Source: JBCCDY01 sp039030555 (GTDB lineage: Bacteria > Bacteroidota > Bacteroidia > Cytophagales > Cyclobacteriaceae). Taken from it: a stretch of DNA of 64,000 nt. Positions within the stretch are counted from its first letter, which is position 1; the number at the start of each line of letters is the position of its first letter. The stretch covers positions 62,001-126,000 of the forward strand of contig JBCCDY010000002.1 of the NCBI GenBank assembly GCA_039030555.1. Reading direction: 5' to 3'. This document shows, piece by piece, positions 8,501 to 16,517 of the stretch. The position numbers and the translations under genes are program-made. Under the pieces are notes generated by a model. It ran no database searches and had not been told where the DNA came from. It saw only the letters and a list, made by a program, of their open reading frames with translations.

Positions 8501-10924
8501 AGGAATATAATATGAACCCCATTCGGCACCTAGATAGCGTTCTTGCGTGTGGATGTCAGCAGTTTCCTTTCTGCTCACCGGCCTTCCGGTTTCATCAAAA
8601 ACAGTCGTATAGAGTTCGGCTTTAAGCAATCCGCGATTGGCGAAATCTTCCGGGACAGTATATCGCTGAGAAACTTTCCCTTCAGCATCGGTTTCATCTT
8701 CTAGTACATTGTTGAGCAGTGTGTACTGATTTGGCCATAAGCTGAAATCATAAGTATTATAATCCCTGGAATAAAAATTTTGATGCCTGATTTGCCAGTT
8801 GATTTCTGCATTGCGATTCGCTGCCGGCGGACCAAACAAATTCAGGGCCTGAACGTCTATGATGATATCTTCATCTGGAACGTAGCTTTCCTTATTTAAA
8901 GAGGTTTCTACTTTTATTCGGTCCGGTAAAAATTCTTCGACCTGAAAAGAATAATCTTTGAGATAGACATCATTTCCGGTATAAATATTAGCATCGTAAT
9001 ATCCGGTCAAAGCCGTTTCGGGCAGGCGGAACGAGCAGGAAATAGAACCTTTATCGTTTACTATTTTTCTGAAGGTGAAAAGTTCGTTACCTGTAGGGCT
9101 TACAATATTGATCTTGAGTGGCATCTGAGGAGGAATTTCCCATTTATTATTTCGAATGATCGCTGCCAGGTTCACTTCTTCACCCGGACGGTAAATGTTG
9201 CGTTCTGAAAATGGGAAAATATCAAGGTTTGAAGAATTTGTATATCGCCCCCCGGTTTCGAATTTTGAGGTGTTCACCTGAGTATCTCTGAAAGAAAGCA
9301 TATTGAAATCATCGCCCAGACTGGCCGTAATCAGGTTAACTTTAAACCCTGACGCTGGGAGATCACTTGTTTTTAAGGAAGCATATCCCGATTGATCGGT
9401 GACTGCACTTCCAAGTTTTTGATTGTTGCTCCCTACAAAATCAATGGTGGCTCCTCCAATGGGTGCAGCGGTAGATACGGAATTGGCGAATACCGAAATT
9501 TCATCGACTCCTTCTTTAACAATCAGTCCAAGGTCAGAGACCACAATGGTTTTATGATCTCTGAGGTAATACTCATCTTCAGATTGTACCCGAACGATGT
9601 ATACCCCGTCATACTCACCTAGTTTGTCTTCGAAATCGATCTTTAAAATCTTTTTTCCACCCTTGCCCGGAAGCTTGGCTGTTTTAACCAGTTCTGAAGT
9701 CAGAAGGTCACCGTATTGATCAATGTTTGAATAATTATAACTCCAGCTGTATTCGTCGTAATCGTAATTATATTCATAATAGCTACTTGAGAAAAAGGCC
9801 TGCATATTATTAGCGTAAAGCTTATAGATCTCTACATACACTTTATCTACGCTGACCAGCGCGATTTCAATATTCCGGGCACCTTTACGGGAGAGGTACC
9901 GGCTGTTTTTATCGACGAATGAGATCTCGGGTTGTAATTTTCCGAATATGAGCTGGTTCGAATAATCTCTTTTCAGCTTTCCGCCCAGCGAGCCTTTTAA
10001 TCCCGCTTTGATCGTAAGCTGATAGTTGAGTGAAATATCAAATGCCTCACTGCTTACAAGAATCTCATTATTGGAACTTTGAACTTCAAACTTGATTTTA
10101 GGATCTATCTCCACACTTTTTCGAAAGTCCTCTACCGATATGGGTTGGGAAAAACTAATTCGTGCCTGTCCGGTAAGTCCGTCATGGCTAACCAGAAGTT
10201 CATCTACATTCACTTTGAAAGTGGAAGGAACCAGAATTTCCTGACTGGTCTCGTCTTCCTTTGGAATGTTACCATTCGTCGGAACGACTCCACTTTTCAA
10301 ACTTGCATTCAGACGGATATCATCATCACCTGCGCTGATATCTGAAACCTGAAGAATGATGTTTTTAGCACTTCCTTCCGTAACCAGAACAATGCTTTTG
10401 TCTTCTCCATCAACCTGAACGGAAGCTTTTTCTTTGATTTCCGAGGCATCTACTTTATGATTGAACCGCAATTCTGTATACAGTCTGATGTCCCCACCGG
10501 ATTCTGCTTTTTTCCAGTAGCCTGAAATACTTTCGACTTGAAGTCTGGTGGTATTGAATTCGAAAGACCGGGTTGAAAGACTTACTTTTTCGACTGAACC
10601 CTCGGTGATCTTATCACTCAGCTTCACTTTGTATTTTGTGGCTGGCGGTAAAGAACCTTCCGGAGAAAACCATAATTCATGCTGATTTCTCCACATGAAA
10701 GAACCTCTTATCTCAGGTTCAAAAGTGGCATAAGTGGTTGACTGCCACTGGTTCAGCTCTGATTCTTCAACCAGATTTCTATTGAATTTAAAGACGATAT
10801 TCCCGGATTGTGATACGTCACTGTCGAATGCTGAAAGGTCAATGTCTACCTCTTTTTTGGAACCGCATTGAATGAGAAATAAAATGATTAGAAAAAAAGC
10901 GAGATTTGTGCGAATTGCTGCCAC
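5537..10924 (-). CDS. Bacterial alpha-2-macroglobulin, lipoprotein with intact thioester
   Basis: 1795 residues, the size of the YfhM/large bacterial alpha-2-macroglobulin class. It has a lipoprotein signal ending LFLIQC (Cys20), a series of macroglobulin beta-sandwich domains (the IYRPGEEV segment is typical of MG domains), then a helical thioester/complement-like domain. The thioester motif is GCVEQ with C1339 and Q1342; in the family these cross-link and covalently trap an attacking protease after bait cleavage. It is thought to guard the periplasm or surface against host or competitor proteases. Two neighbours fit established context: PBP1C is encoded divergently, an association known from E. 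coli yfhM-pbpC, and Gfo/Idh/MocA follows 5 bp downstream. No frameshift seen. Confidence 0.95.
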   Translation of the reverse strand: MAAIRTNLAFFLIILFLIQCGSKKEVDIDLSAFDSDVSQSGNIVFKFNRNLVEESELNQWQSTTYATFEPEIRGSFMWRNQHELWFSPEGSLPPATKYKVKLSDKITEGSVEKVSLSTRSFEFNTTRLQVESISGYWKKAESGGDIRLYTELRFNHKVDASEIKEKASVQVDGEDKSIVLVTEGSAKNIILQVSDISAGDDDIRLNASLKSGVVPTNGNIPKEDETSQEILVPSTFKVNVDELLVSHDGLTGQARISFSQPISVEDFRKSVEIDPKIKFEVQSSNNEILVSSEAFDISLNYQLTIKAGLKGSLGGKLKRDYSNQLIFGKLQPEISFVDKNSRYLSRKGARNIEIALVSVDKVYVEIYKLYANNMQAFFSSSYYEYNYDYDEYSWSYNYSNIDQYGDLLTSELVKTAKLPGKGGKKILKIDFEDKLGEYDGVYIVRVQSEDEYYLRDHKTIVVSDLGLIVKEGVDEISVFANSVSTAAPIGGATIDFVGSNNQKLGSAVTDQSGYASLKTSDLPASGFKVNLITASLGDDFNMLSFRDTQVNTSKFETGGRYTNSSNLDIFPFSERNIYRPGEEVNLAAIIRNNKWEIPPQMPLKINIVSPTGNELFTFRKIVNDKGSISCSFRLPETALTGYYDANIYTGNDVYLKDYSFQVEEFLPDRIKVETSLNKESYVPDEDIIIDVQALNLFGPPAANRNAEINWQIRHQNFYSRDYNTYDFSLWPNQYTLLNNVLEDETDAEGKVSQRYTVPEDFANRGLLKAELYTTVFDETGRPVSRKETADIHTQERYLGAEWGSYYIPTNRTHRIKLVAVDKEGKAAEQQNARIKLIRYDYKTVLARSGSYYRYRSEKETIVLQDKDIDISGTNTSFDFAPDVSGEYELQLYMPGADYYVRKSIYAYGFGNTSRSSFQVDRDGNIDIKLDKEKYEVGEKAKVLLTTPFAGTLLITVESDKVLKHFYMPTDERSASFELDIEEQFLPSIYVSATLFKPHQETEFPLTVAHGIQRLKVEQPSNRLALSIEAEERSRSNQKQKIRVKTESGTEVAIAVVDEGILQLTGFATPDPYNTYYGARALEVTSYDIYPYLFPEINSSASKTGGDGELDEALTSKRLNPLANKRVKLVSYWSDWQTSDGSVEFDIDIPQFSGSLRVMAVAHKKGKFGSESQNIQVADPLVTSVGLPRFFSPGDSVFVPVTLSNTTSGAAISTTKIEIEGGLQVSGDKSQKAQIPANSESKVGYSINVSPNIGQAKVMITTDALGEQFVNETDITIRPASPLIQNNGSGIIQAGKQQNISIDVLDFIPESIDKKLVLAKTPLVQFSDDLNYLVRYPYGCVEQTVSAVFPQLYIKDIMKNILDQDMKSKDPNHNINTAIRKLMLMQLYNGGLTYWPGQGSESWWGSVYAAHFLVEAQKAGYEVNQSFLNKLLDYLKNRLNDKSKIDYYYNGNLKKKIVPRAVPYSLYVLALAGKPNTSAMNYHSSNVYDLSLDGRYMLAASYYLSGNRSRFESILPKAFDGEKANSSFSGSFYSYMRDEAMALNMLLETDPQNLQIPVMTRHISEQLKNRRYINTQERAFSLLALGKLAKRSNDSNVKAEVTANGKKIADYDNETITLNTNDLTANAISISTSGDGELYYFWETEGISASGIYPEEDEYLKVRRSFYDRNGRRITNGTFSQNDLVVVKIQINSLTNTYVENVAISDILPAGFEVENPRISDLPNMTWIKDKSFPEHSDIRDDRVNLFVNVGSRVQNYYYMLRVVSKGKFILGPIGAEAMYNGEYHSYHGAGEIIVK

Positions 10925-11244
10925 GGATATCAGGTTTGGTTACCTACAATTTATTTAATTCATAGAATCTATCAGGTTATTTTTTCATTAATCGCCAAAA
11001 AGTAAACTTCTATACCGTCCCGTGTATAAAAAATCTTTAAGGCCGAAGTCTGTGTCCTCACAGCCTATCATTGTTCGAACGGAATATTAAAATGTGCTGG
11101 AAAATCTGATGTTCCTGCGCTGTATAACTTCCGGTTAGCTCAAACAATTTTTTAATTCTTAGCTGATTTTCAATCTTAAAGAACTAAAATGAACTAATGC
11201 CCGATTTGTCACTCATTTGAGTATTGTGACTTAATAAAACTTTA
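10925..11244. other. Divergent intergenic region between alpha-2-macroglobulin and pbpC
   Basis: About 320 bp that must hold promoters for both divergent genes. I could not find a convincing Bacteroidota -7 element (TAnnTTTG) or a strong hairpin, and no short ORF with a signal peptide or RBS stands out. Confidence 0.4.
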
Positions 11245-11313
11245 ATCATCAAAAAGCGAGCTCCCATATCGATCCGTCTGCTTAAAAGCCTCCTCTGGAT
11301 TTGCGGTATTGCT

Positions 11314-13563
11314 TTGGTGGTACTGATTATTCTGAACTTCATTTTTCCACTGAAGATCGAGTCAGACTATTCCGTCATAGTTCTGGACCGTGATGGAGAA
11401 ACTGTTCATGCCTTTCTAAACACTCAGGATAAGTGGAGAATGTATAGTGAATTGAGTGAGATTACTCCTTCGCTGAAAAAAGCATTTATAGAAAAGGAGG
11501 ACCGCTACTTTTACTATCATCCGGGAATCAATCCGGTTTCCATAATAAGAGCGGCATTCAATAATGTCATTTCAGGTAAAGTCACGTCCGGGGCTTCAAC
11601 CATTACCATGCAAGTGGCTCGATTACTGGAACCCAAAGAGCGATCATACATCAATAAATTCAAGGAGCTTTTCAGGGCATTGCAACTTGAAATCCGGTAT
11701 TCGAAAGATGAAATACTTCAACTATATCTGAATCTGATTCCTTTTGGAGGAAATATTGAAGGAATTAAAGCGGCCAGTCTACTCTATCTCGGTAAAGAAC
11801 CTTCCGTTTTAAGCCTGTCTGAATCTGTGGCTTTTTCCTTAATTCCCAATCGCCCGAATGAACTAATTCCAGGAAGACATAATGCTGAAATCATTGAAAG
11901 AAGGAATGAAGTACTGGATAGAATTGGGGATCGTAATCCTTTGATCTCAGAAGAGATTAAAGCAGCTAAAGACGAACCATTCAAGGCCTACAGAAGAGAT
12001 GCTCCAAAACGGGTTCCTCATTTAGCATACCGGATGACCGATTCGTCTTCACCAATCGTCAGAACTACAATTGACCTCAAAGCACAGCTGGATACTGAAA
12101 AAATAGTCAGTCAGTACATCAATGGATTGTATCATAAAAACATTAAAAACGCTGCCTGTCTGGTAGTTGATAATGAAACAGGAGAAGTGCTGGTTTATGT
12201 GGGTTCAGCCGATTTTCGAAATACGGAAGATGGTGGTCAGGTTGATGGTGTTCAGGCCATAAGATCGCCGGGGAGTACCTTAAAACCACTCATTTATGGA
12301 CTGGCCTTCGATCAGGGTATATTAACACCCAAATCGATCGTTAACGATGTGCGGGTGAATTACTCAGGATATGAGCCTGAGAATTATAACGACAACTTCA
12401 ATGGACCGGTATCTGTTGAATTTGCGTTGGCCAATTCGCTAAATATACCTGCAGTTAAAACGCTATCGGCAGTAAAAATGAAACCGTTTATAGAAGCCGT
12501 TCGAAAAGCAGGGTTCCATCAGATGGTATCATCCTCAGACAAACTTGGGCTTTCAGTGGCACTTGGAGGTTATGGCGTCACACTGGAACAGATGGTTGGT
12601 CTCTATGCTTCATTCCCAAATCAGGGTATTTACAAAGATCTGGTCTTTCAAAAGAATTCCGGGCTAAGAGATTCTGCGGTCATTCTTTCGAAAGGATCGG
12701 CTTTTATGATTTCGGAGATTCTGACTAAACTCAATCGACCGGATTTGCCTCAGGAATGGGTCAACGCCGTAAATTTACCCAAGATTGCATGGAAAACAGG
12801 AACATCTTATGGTAGGAGAGATGCATGGTCCATAGGCTACAACACGAAGTATACGGTAGGTGTCTGGATCGGGAATTTCTCCGCTCAGGGGGTGCCTTAT
12901 TTAAGTGGAGCGGAGATTGCCACTCCACTGCTATTTAGAATATTTAATGCTCTGCCCAATCAAAAAGTAAAAACGTGGTTTCAGGAACCGGAAGAATTGA
13001 GTAGCCGGTTCGTATGCAAGTATTCCGGGAAAGTTCCCTCGAAAAATTGTACGGAACAGCTTATGGATCATTACATTCCTGACGTGTCGAACTACAAAGT
13101 TTGTCAGCACATACAGGAATTCCAGATCTCGGCCGACTCTTCATTTTCGTATTGTACCACCTGTCAACCGAGGGAAGGTTACATCACCAGGCTTTATCCC
13201 GTACATGAGCCTTCTTTGATTGCTTATTATGAGGAATTTGACGTCGATTATCACAAAGCACCACCTCACAACCCAAATTGCGAACGCTTATTTTACGAAG
13301 GGCATATTGAGATTTTATCGCCTATTGCAAAATCAGAGTATTTGATCGACCGACGGGATAGTACCGATCTATCGCTTGTGGCTTCTGCAGCTGGTGATGT
13401 AAAAACGCTGTACTGGTATGTGAATGAGGAGTACTATGGCAGTTCCAAACCAAATGAGTCTCTTTTTTTTAATCCGTCAAGTGGAAAAAACCAGATAACC
13501 TGCATCGATGACCTCGGACGAAAAGCCAGCACCTCTATTCAGGTTAAGTATATCCGATATTAG
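11314..13563 (+). CDS. pbpC: Penicillin-binding protein 1C (bifunctional glycosyltransferase/transpeptidase)
   Basis: 749 residues from the TTG at 11314. GT51 glycosyltransferase domain near residues 45-210 (catalytic Glu in the EDRYFYYHPG motif, about E62; TSGASTITMQ), then a transpeptidase with S321-T-L-K324, S375-L-N377 and K494-T-G496, and a C-terminal PBP1C-specific domain containing several cysteines. It builds and cross-links peptidoglycan on the periplasmic face; penicillin-sensitive transpeptidation is inferred. The frame is open upstream to 11230 and encodes a basic stretch (IIKKRAP) and the first half of the membrane anchor, so translation probably starts at a non-standard codon near 11245-11248 (ATC ATC AAA AAG). 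No ATG, GTG or TTG is available there. It is divergent from its usual partner alpha-2-macroglobulin. Confidence 0.95.
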   Translation: MVVLIILNFIFPLKIESDYSVIVLDRDGETVHAFLNTQDKWRMYSELSEITPSLKKAFIEKEDRYFYYHPGINPVSIIRAAFNNVISGKVTSGASTITMQVARLLEPKERSYINKFKELFRALQLEIRYSKDEILQLYLNLIPFGGNIEGIKAASLLYLGKEPSVLSLSESVAFSLIPNRPNELIPGRHNAEIIERRNEVLDRIGDRNPLISEEIKAAKDEPFKAYRRDAPKRVPHLAYRMTDSSSPIVRTTIDLKAQLDTEKIVSQYINGLYHKNIKNAACLVVDNETGEVLVYVGSADFRNTEDGGQVDGVQAIRSPGSTLKPLIYGLAFDQGILTPKSIVNDVRVNYSGYEPENYNDNFNGPVSVEFALANSLNIPAVKTLSAVKMKPFIEAVRKAGFHQMVSSSDKLGLSVALGGYGVTLEQMVGLYASFPNQGIYKDLVFQKNSGLRDSAVILSKGSAFMISEILTKLNRPDLPQEWVNAVNLPKIAWKTGTSYGRRDAWSIGYNTKYTVGVWIGNFSAQGVPYLSGAEIATPLLFRIFNALPNQKVKTWFQEPEELSSRFVCKYSGKVPSKNCTEQLMDHYIPDVSNYKVCQHIQEFQISADSSFSYCTTCQPREGYITRLYPVHEPSLIAYYEEFDVDYHKAPPHNPNCERLFYEGHIEILSPIAKSEYLIDRRDSTDLSLVASAAGDVKTLYWYVNEEYYGSSKPNESLFFNPSSGKNQITCIDDLGRKASTSIQVKYIRY

Positions 13564-13629
13564 GTTAAATTCTATTAAAACAACTATCTAATCAGCATTT
13601 AATCGATGATTGGAGGAATTCTATCTAAC

Positions 13630-14079
13630 TCATCGGTTACTTACCACATTGGAATTATCGCTATCATTGATCACTGAAATTCTCATCGCTGAAATAGCTT
13701 CTTCAGAAAGTCCCAATGGATTATCGGATATATCAAAAACTAAAGTATCTGTTAAAAACGCTTCGCATAAATCTTCGTTTGCATCGTGTGTCAATACCAC
13801 ACCAAAATCAGGTGGAAAGATAAGAGTAATCACTCCGGGCCAAATCAGTTCAAAATCATGCACCTTACAACCCCCGCCATAGCTTACCTCAACCAGAAGG
13901 TTCTGATTTTCTACTTCAACACTATTAATACGAAATGGATCTGATCCTCTTGGTTCGAAAGTGCCATCAATGGGTATTTGACTTTGTGAAATAGAAACCC
14001 CCGGTTCATTTGGAGAGGGCTCCTCATCTTCGTTACAGGAAACAGCTATGATCAACACTAATAAAAGTAAGTATTTCAT
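13630..14079 (-). CDS. Hypothetical lipoprotein
   Basis: About 149 residues. The start is set at the ATG at 14079 (MKYLLLLVLIIAVSC), which gives a compact lipoprotein signal with Cys15; an upstream ATG at 14109 would add ten basic residues. After an acidic/proline linker (NEDEEPSPNEPG) comes a beta-rich domain with two further cysteines and no motif I recognise. The C-terminal asparagine-rich tail ends at TAA 13630. It sits tail to tail with pbpC, 66 bp apart. Probably surface or periplasmic; no function can be assigned. Confidence 0.75.
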   Translation of the reverse strand: MKYLLLLVLIIAVSCNEDEEPSPNEPGVSISQSQIPIDGTFEPRGSDPFRINSVEVENQNLLVEVSYGGGCKVHDFELIWPGVITLIFPPDFGVVLTHDANEDLCEAFLTDTLVFDISDNPLGLSEEAISAMRISVINDSDNSNVVSNR

Positions 14080-14267
14080 TGTCAATTTATTTTTTACTTT
14101 AACAATCATTCATCTATTAGACCCCCGAAAAAAGGGAATGGTTGGAATGGGCTGGTTAAGTTCTAGCCGTATTATCAGGAACTAAATTATTGATTACAAA
14201 TATCGGGAGTAAGGTTTTTAAGTTTAGTTTTATTCCTTTCTATACTTTTTGAACAATAGAAATCAAT

Positions 14268-15506
14268 ATGAATGAGCCTTTGATCACGAACGACGCTGTA
14301 ATTTTTGGTATCCTCATGCTCATTCTCGGGCTTGTTTTTTACACTTCCTCGCTCGATCACCCGCTCTGGAAAAAGTTTTACAGCTGGATTCCTGCTTTAC
14401 TGCTTTGTTATTTTTTACCCTCGGTTATTAAAGCAGTGGGGCTTATTGATCCATCACAATCCAGACTTTATTTTATTGCTTCCCGTTACCTGCTGCCCGC
14501 AAGTCTGGTACTCCTGACCATCAGCGTGGATTTAAAAGAAGTAATGAAACTTGGATCAAAAGCGGTGATCATGTTCGTTACCGGAACGGTAGGGATTATG
14601 ATCGGAGGCCCTTTAACCATCATCATATTTTCGGCGATTGCACCAGACCTTGTCGGAGGTGCGCCTCCAAATGAAGTATGGAGAGGTATGACCACCATCG
14701 CAGGATCGTGGATAGGAGGTAGTGCAAATCAGGCTACCATGAAGGAAGTATTCGAAGTAAGTGATGGACTTTTTTCGAAGATGGTCACTGTTGATATTAT
14801 TGTTGGAAATACATGGCTTGGCGTTCTTATTGCTGGTGTTGGAGTAACCAAATTGATCGATAAAAAGCTGAAAGCAGATGCTTCGGCTATAGAGCATTTG
14901 AAGCAAAAAATGGAAGAATATCAGGCCAGCGTTTCGAGGATACCGAATCTCACGGACCTGATGAAGATGCTTATGATCGGGTTTGCCTGTACCGGATTCG
15001 CTCACTTCTGCAGCGATCTCATTGTTCCCTACCTAAAACAATTTCCAGAACTGGAACAGTACAGCTTAACATCCGGATTTTTCTGGATTGTTGTCATTGC
15101 AACTGCACTGGGAGTAGGCTTTTCTTTTACTAAACTTCGAAAACTCGAAGGAGTCGGTGCTTCAAGAATTGGAAGGGCATTCGTATATATTTTAGTAGCT
15201 ACTATTGGGATGAATATGGATATTCTGGCCATCTTTTCGAATCCGGGTTATTTCTTTCTGGGCATCACTTGGATCCTTTTTCATATTCTGCTTCTTGCCA
15301 TTGTTGCAAAGCTGATCAGGGCTCCCTATTTCTTTATTGCGGTAGGAAGTACAGCAAATGTTGGAGGAGCTGCTTCCGCTCCGGTAATTGCAACGGAGTT
15401 TCATCCTTCACTAGCTCCAGTAGGTGTTTTAATGGCCGTTCTGGGATATGTTTTAGGTACTTATGGGGCTTATTTGTGCGGGTTGATGATGCAGTGGGTA
15501 TCTTGA
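14268..15506 (+). CDS. DUF819-family integral membrane protein
   Basis: 412 residues with about ten hydrophobic segments and a cytoplasmic stretch near residues 200-235. It matches the DUF819 (YjcL-like) family, whose members look like sodium- or proton-coupled secondary transporters but mostly lack known substrates. Glycine-rich GSWIGGSANQ near residues 148-157 and SAPVIATEF near the C-terminus occupy the pseudo-symmetric places expected for an inverted-repeat transporter (inference). Monocistronic; a perfect 36-bp palindrome begins 14 bp after the stop. Confidence 0.82.
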   Translation: MNEPLITNDAVIFGILMLILGLVFYTSSLDHPLWKKFYSWIPALLLCYFLPSVIKAVGLIDPSQSRLYFIASRYLLPASLVLLTISVDLKEVMKLGSKAVIMFVTGTVGIMIGGPLTIIIFSAIAPDLVGGAPPNEVWRGMTTIAGSWIGGSANQATMKEVFEVSDGLFSKMVTVDIIVGNTWLGVLIAGVGVTKLIDKKLKADASAIEHLKQKMEEYQASVSRIPNLTDLMKMLMIGFACTGFAHFCSDLIVPYLKQFPELEQYSLTSGFFWIVVIATALGVGFSFTKLRKLEGVGASRIGRAFVYILVATIGMNMDILAIFSNPGYFFLGITWILFHILLLAIVAKLIRAPYFFIAVGSTANVGGAASAPVIATEFHPSLAPVGVLMAVLGYVLGTYGAYLCGLMMQWVS

Positions 15507-15520
15507 TCTGCTTTTTGTGT

Positions 15521-15556
15521 AGACATCCGATCCCGTACGTACGGGATCGGATGTCT
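15521..15556. repeat. Perfect 36-bp palindrome
   Basis: AGACATCCGATCCCGTAC (15521-15538) is followed with no spacer by its exact reverse complement (15539-15556). It lies just after the DUF819 stop and before the RAYT transposase gene. Its outer 11 bases match those of the palindrome at 17277-17309 in ten positions, which makes it a likely REP/RAYT substrate; it could also serve as a terminator. Confidence 0.8.
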
Positions 15557-15614
15557 GTTTGAATAGATATACGAATCAGTGATCTGTAACAACTCTAAAT
15601 ACTGAAGAGCTAAA

Positions 15615-16217
15615 ATGAAAGCTGAAACTTTCTATCATATCTATACCCATGCCAATGGTGATGAAAACCTGTTCAGAGAGACAGAAAACTACCGATACTT
15701 TATGAAAAGGTATAGGCATTTTATTCCAGCTGTTGCGGATACTTATGCGTACTGTCTCATGCCAAATCATGTCCATTTTCTGGTAAGGGTGAAAAGTGAA
15801 AATAGGATTAAAGAAACTTTAGGAAAGTTGCCATCCGTTAAAGATCCGACAGGTTTTCAAAACCTGTCGGGTCTGATTTCCAATCAATTCGGTAAACTCT
15901 TTAATGCTTATGCAAAAGCATATAATAAGAAATACAACCGCCGAGGCTCTCTTTTTACCAGAGCTTTTAAAAGAAAAGAAATCATGGAAGATCACTATCT
16001 TACCAAGATCATTCATTATATCCATGCCAATCCGGTGCACCATGGTTTTGTAAAGAAGCTTGAAGACTGGAAATGGGGTTCTTATCACGCCTTGTTATCA
16101 GACAAACCAACCGAGTTGGAAAGAGAGGAGATTATGAATTGGTATGGCGATAAAGAACATTTTATCGAAGTGCATCAGCAACCCATTGATTTGAAGCTGG
16201 CAAAAGACTTGGAATGA
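15615..16217 (+). CDS. REP-associated tyrosine transposase (RAYT, IS200-like HUH/Y1 family)
   Basis: 200 residues. HUH motif PNHVHFLV (H52, H54) and a likely catalytic tyrosine Y135 in HYIHANPV, with NRRGSLF between them, are classic for RAYTs, single-copy domesticated relatives of IS200/IS605 transposases that nick single-stranded palindromic REP DNA. Palindromes lie before and after the gene. Unusually, one palindrome (15846-15870) lies inside the coding region and is translated as residues 78-86 (PTGFQNLSG), between the HUH motif and the helix that carries the rest of the fold. The frame is intact, so the protein may be active. The ATG at 15615 opens directly with the expected F.YHIYTHANG strand. 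Confidence 0.93.
   Translation: MKAETFYHIYTHANGDENLFRETENYRYFMKRYRHFIPAVADTYAYCLMPNHVHFLVRVKSENRIKETLGKLPSVKDPTGFQNLSGLISNQFGKLFNAYAKAYNKKYNRRGSLFTRAFKRKEIMEDHYLTKIIHYIHANPVHHGFVKKLEDWKWGSYHALLSDKPTELEREEIMNWYGDKEHFIEVHQQPIDLKLAKDLE
15846..15870. repeat. REP-like palindrome inside the RAYT coding sequence
   Basis: Arms CCGACAGGTTT (15846-15856) and AAACCTGTCGG (15860-15870) around TCA. Flanking GAT/GTC bases can lengthen the stem to about 14 bp. The core is nearly the same as that of the downstream palindromes at 16243 and 16381 (ACAGGTTT..AAACCTGT). Confidence 0.85.
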
Positions 16218-16242
16218 AATGATAGAGATTTTTTAGGTTGAT

Positions 16243-16275
16243 AAACCAAACAGGTTTCCAAAACCTGTTGGGTTT
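16243..16275. repeat. REP-like palindrome with CCA triloop (one mismatch)
   Basis: 15-base arms (16243-16257 and 16261-16275) pair except for one A/G mismatch and close over CCA. Same core ACAGGTTTCCAAAACCTGT as the copy at 16381. Confidence 0.8.
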
Positions 16276-16380
16276 TCTGCATCCAAAGATCGTAACAGAG
16301 TTTCAACCTTGTAAACTCCAATAGGTGCCTTTACAACCGTTTTGAAATCTCTATCTCTTGGAAAGTGGGTATTTCCTAAA

Positions 16381-16411
16381 GACCTGACAGGTTTCCAAAA
16401 CCTGTCAGGTC
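16381..16411. repeat. REP-like perfect palindrome with CCA triloop
   Basis: Arms GACCTGACAGGTTT (16381-16394) and AAACCTGTCAGGTC (16398-16411), perfect over 14 bp, loop CCA. It lies downstream of the RAYT gene and is a probable substrate of it. Confidence 0.85.
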
Positions 16412-16517
16412 TGGTTTCTTATTAGTGGTCTGTGTCGCCAAAGGTTACAGGGAAGTAAATATTGAAGCCAACGAAACCTCATTTATTCATGACGCTTGTT
16501 GCGGCTCGCTGATCTTG

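Larger units (their letters stand above)
16218..16517. other. Non-coding spacer carrying two REP-like palindromes
   Basis: 300 bp between the RAYT gene and the HNH gene. It holds the palindromes at 16243-16275 and 16381-16411; the remainder has no gene-like frame or RNA gene that I recognise. Confidence 0.6.

Noticed and set aside
13610..13882. A 90-codon plus-strand frame opposite the small lipoprotein gene
   Set aside because: Antisense shadow; the minus-strand frame has a proper lipoprotein signal, the plus-strand one has low-complexity serine-rich content.
15269..15562. A 97-codon plus-strand frame at the end of the DUF819 gene
   Set aside because: Cysteine/serine/arginine-rich shadow of the membrane protein in another frame, running into a palindrome.
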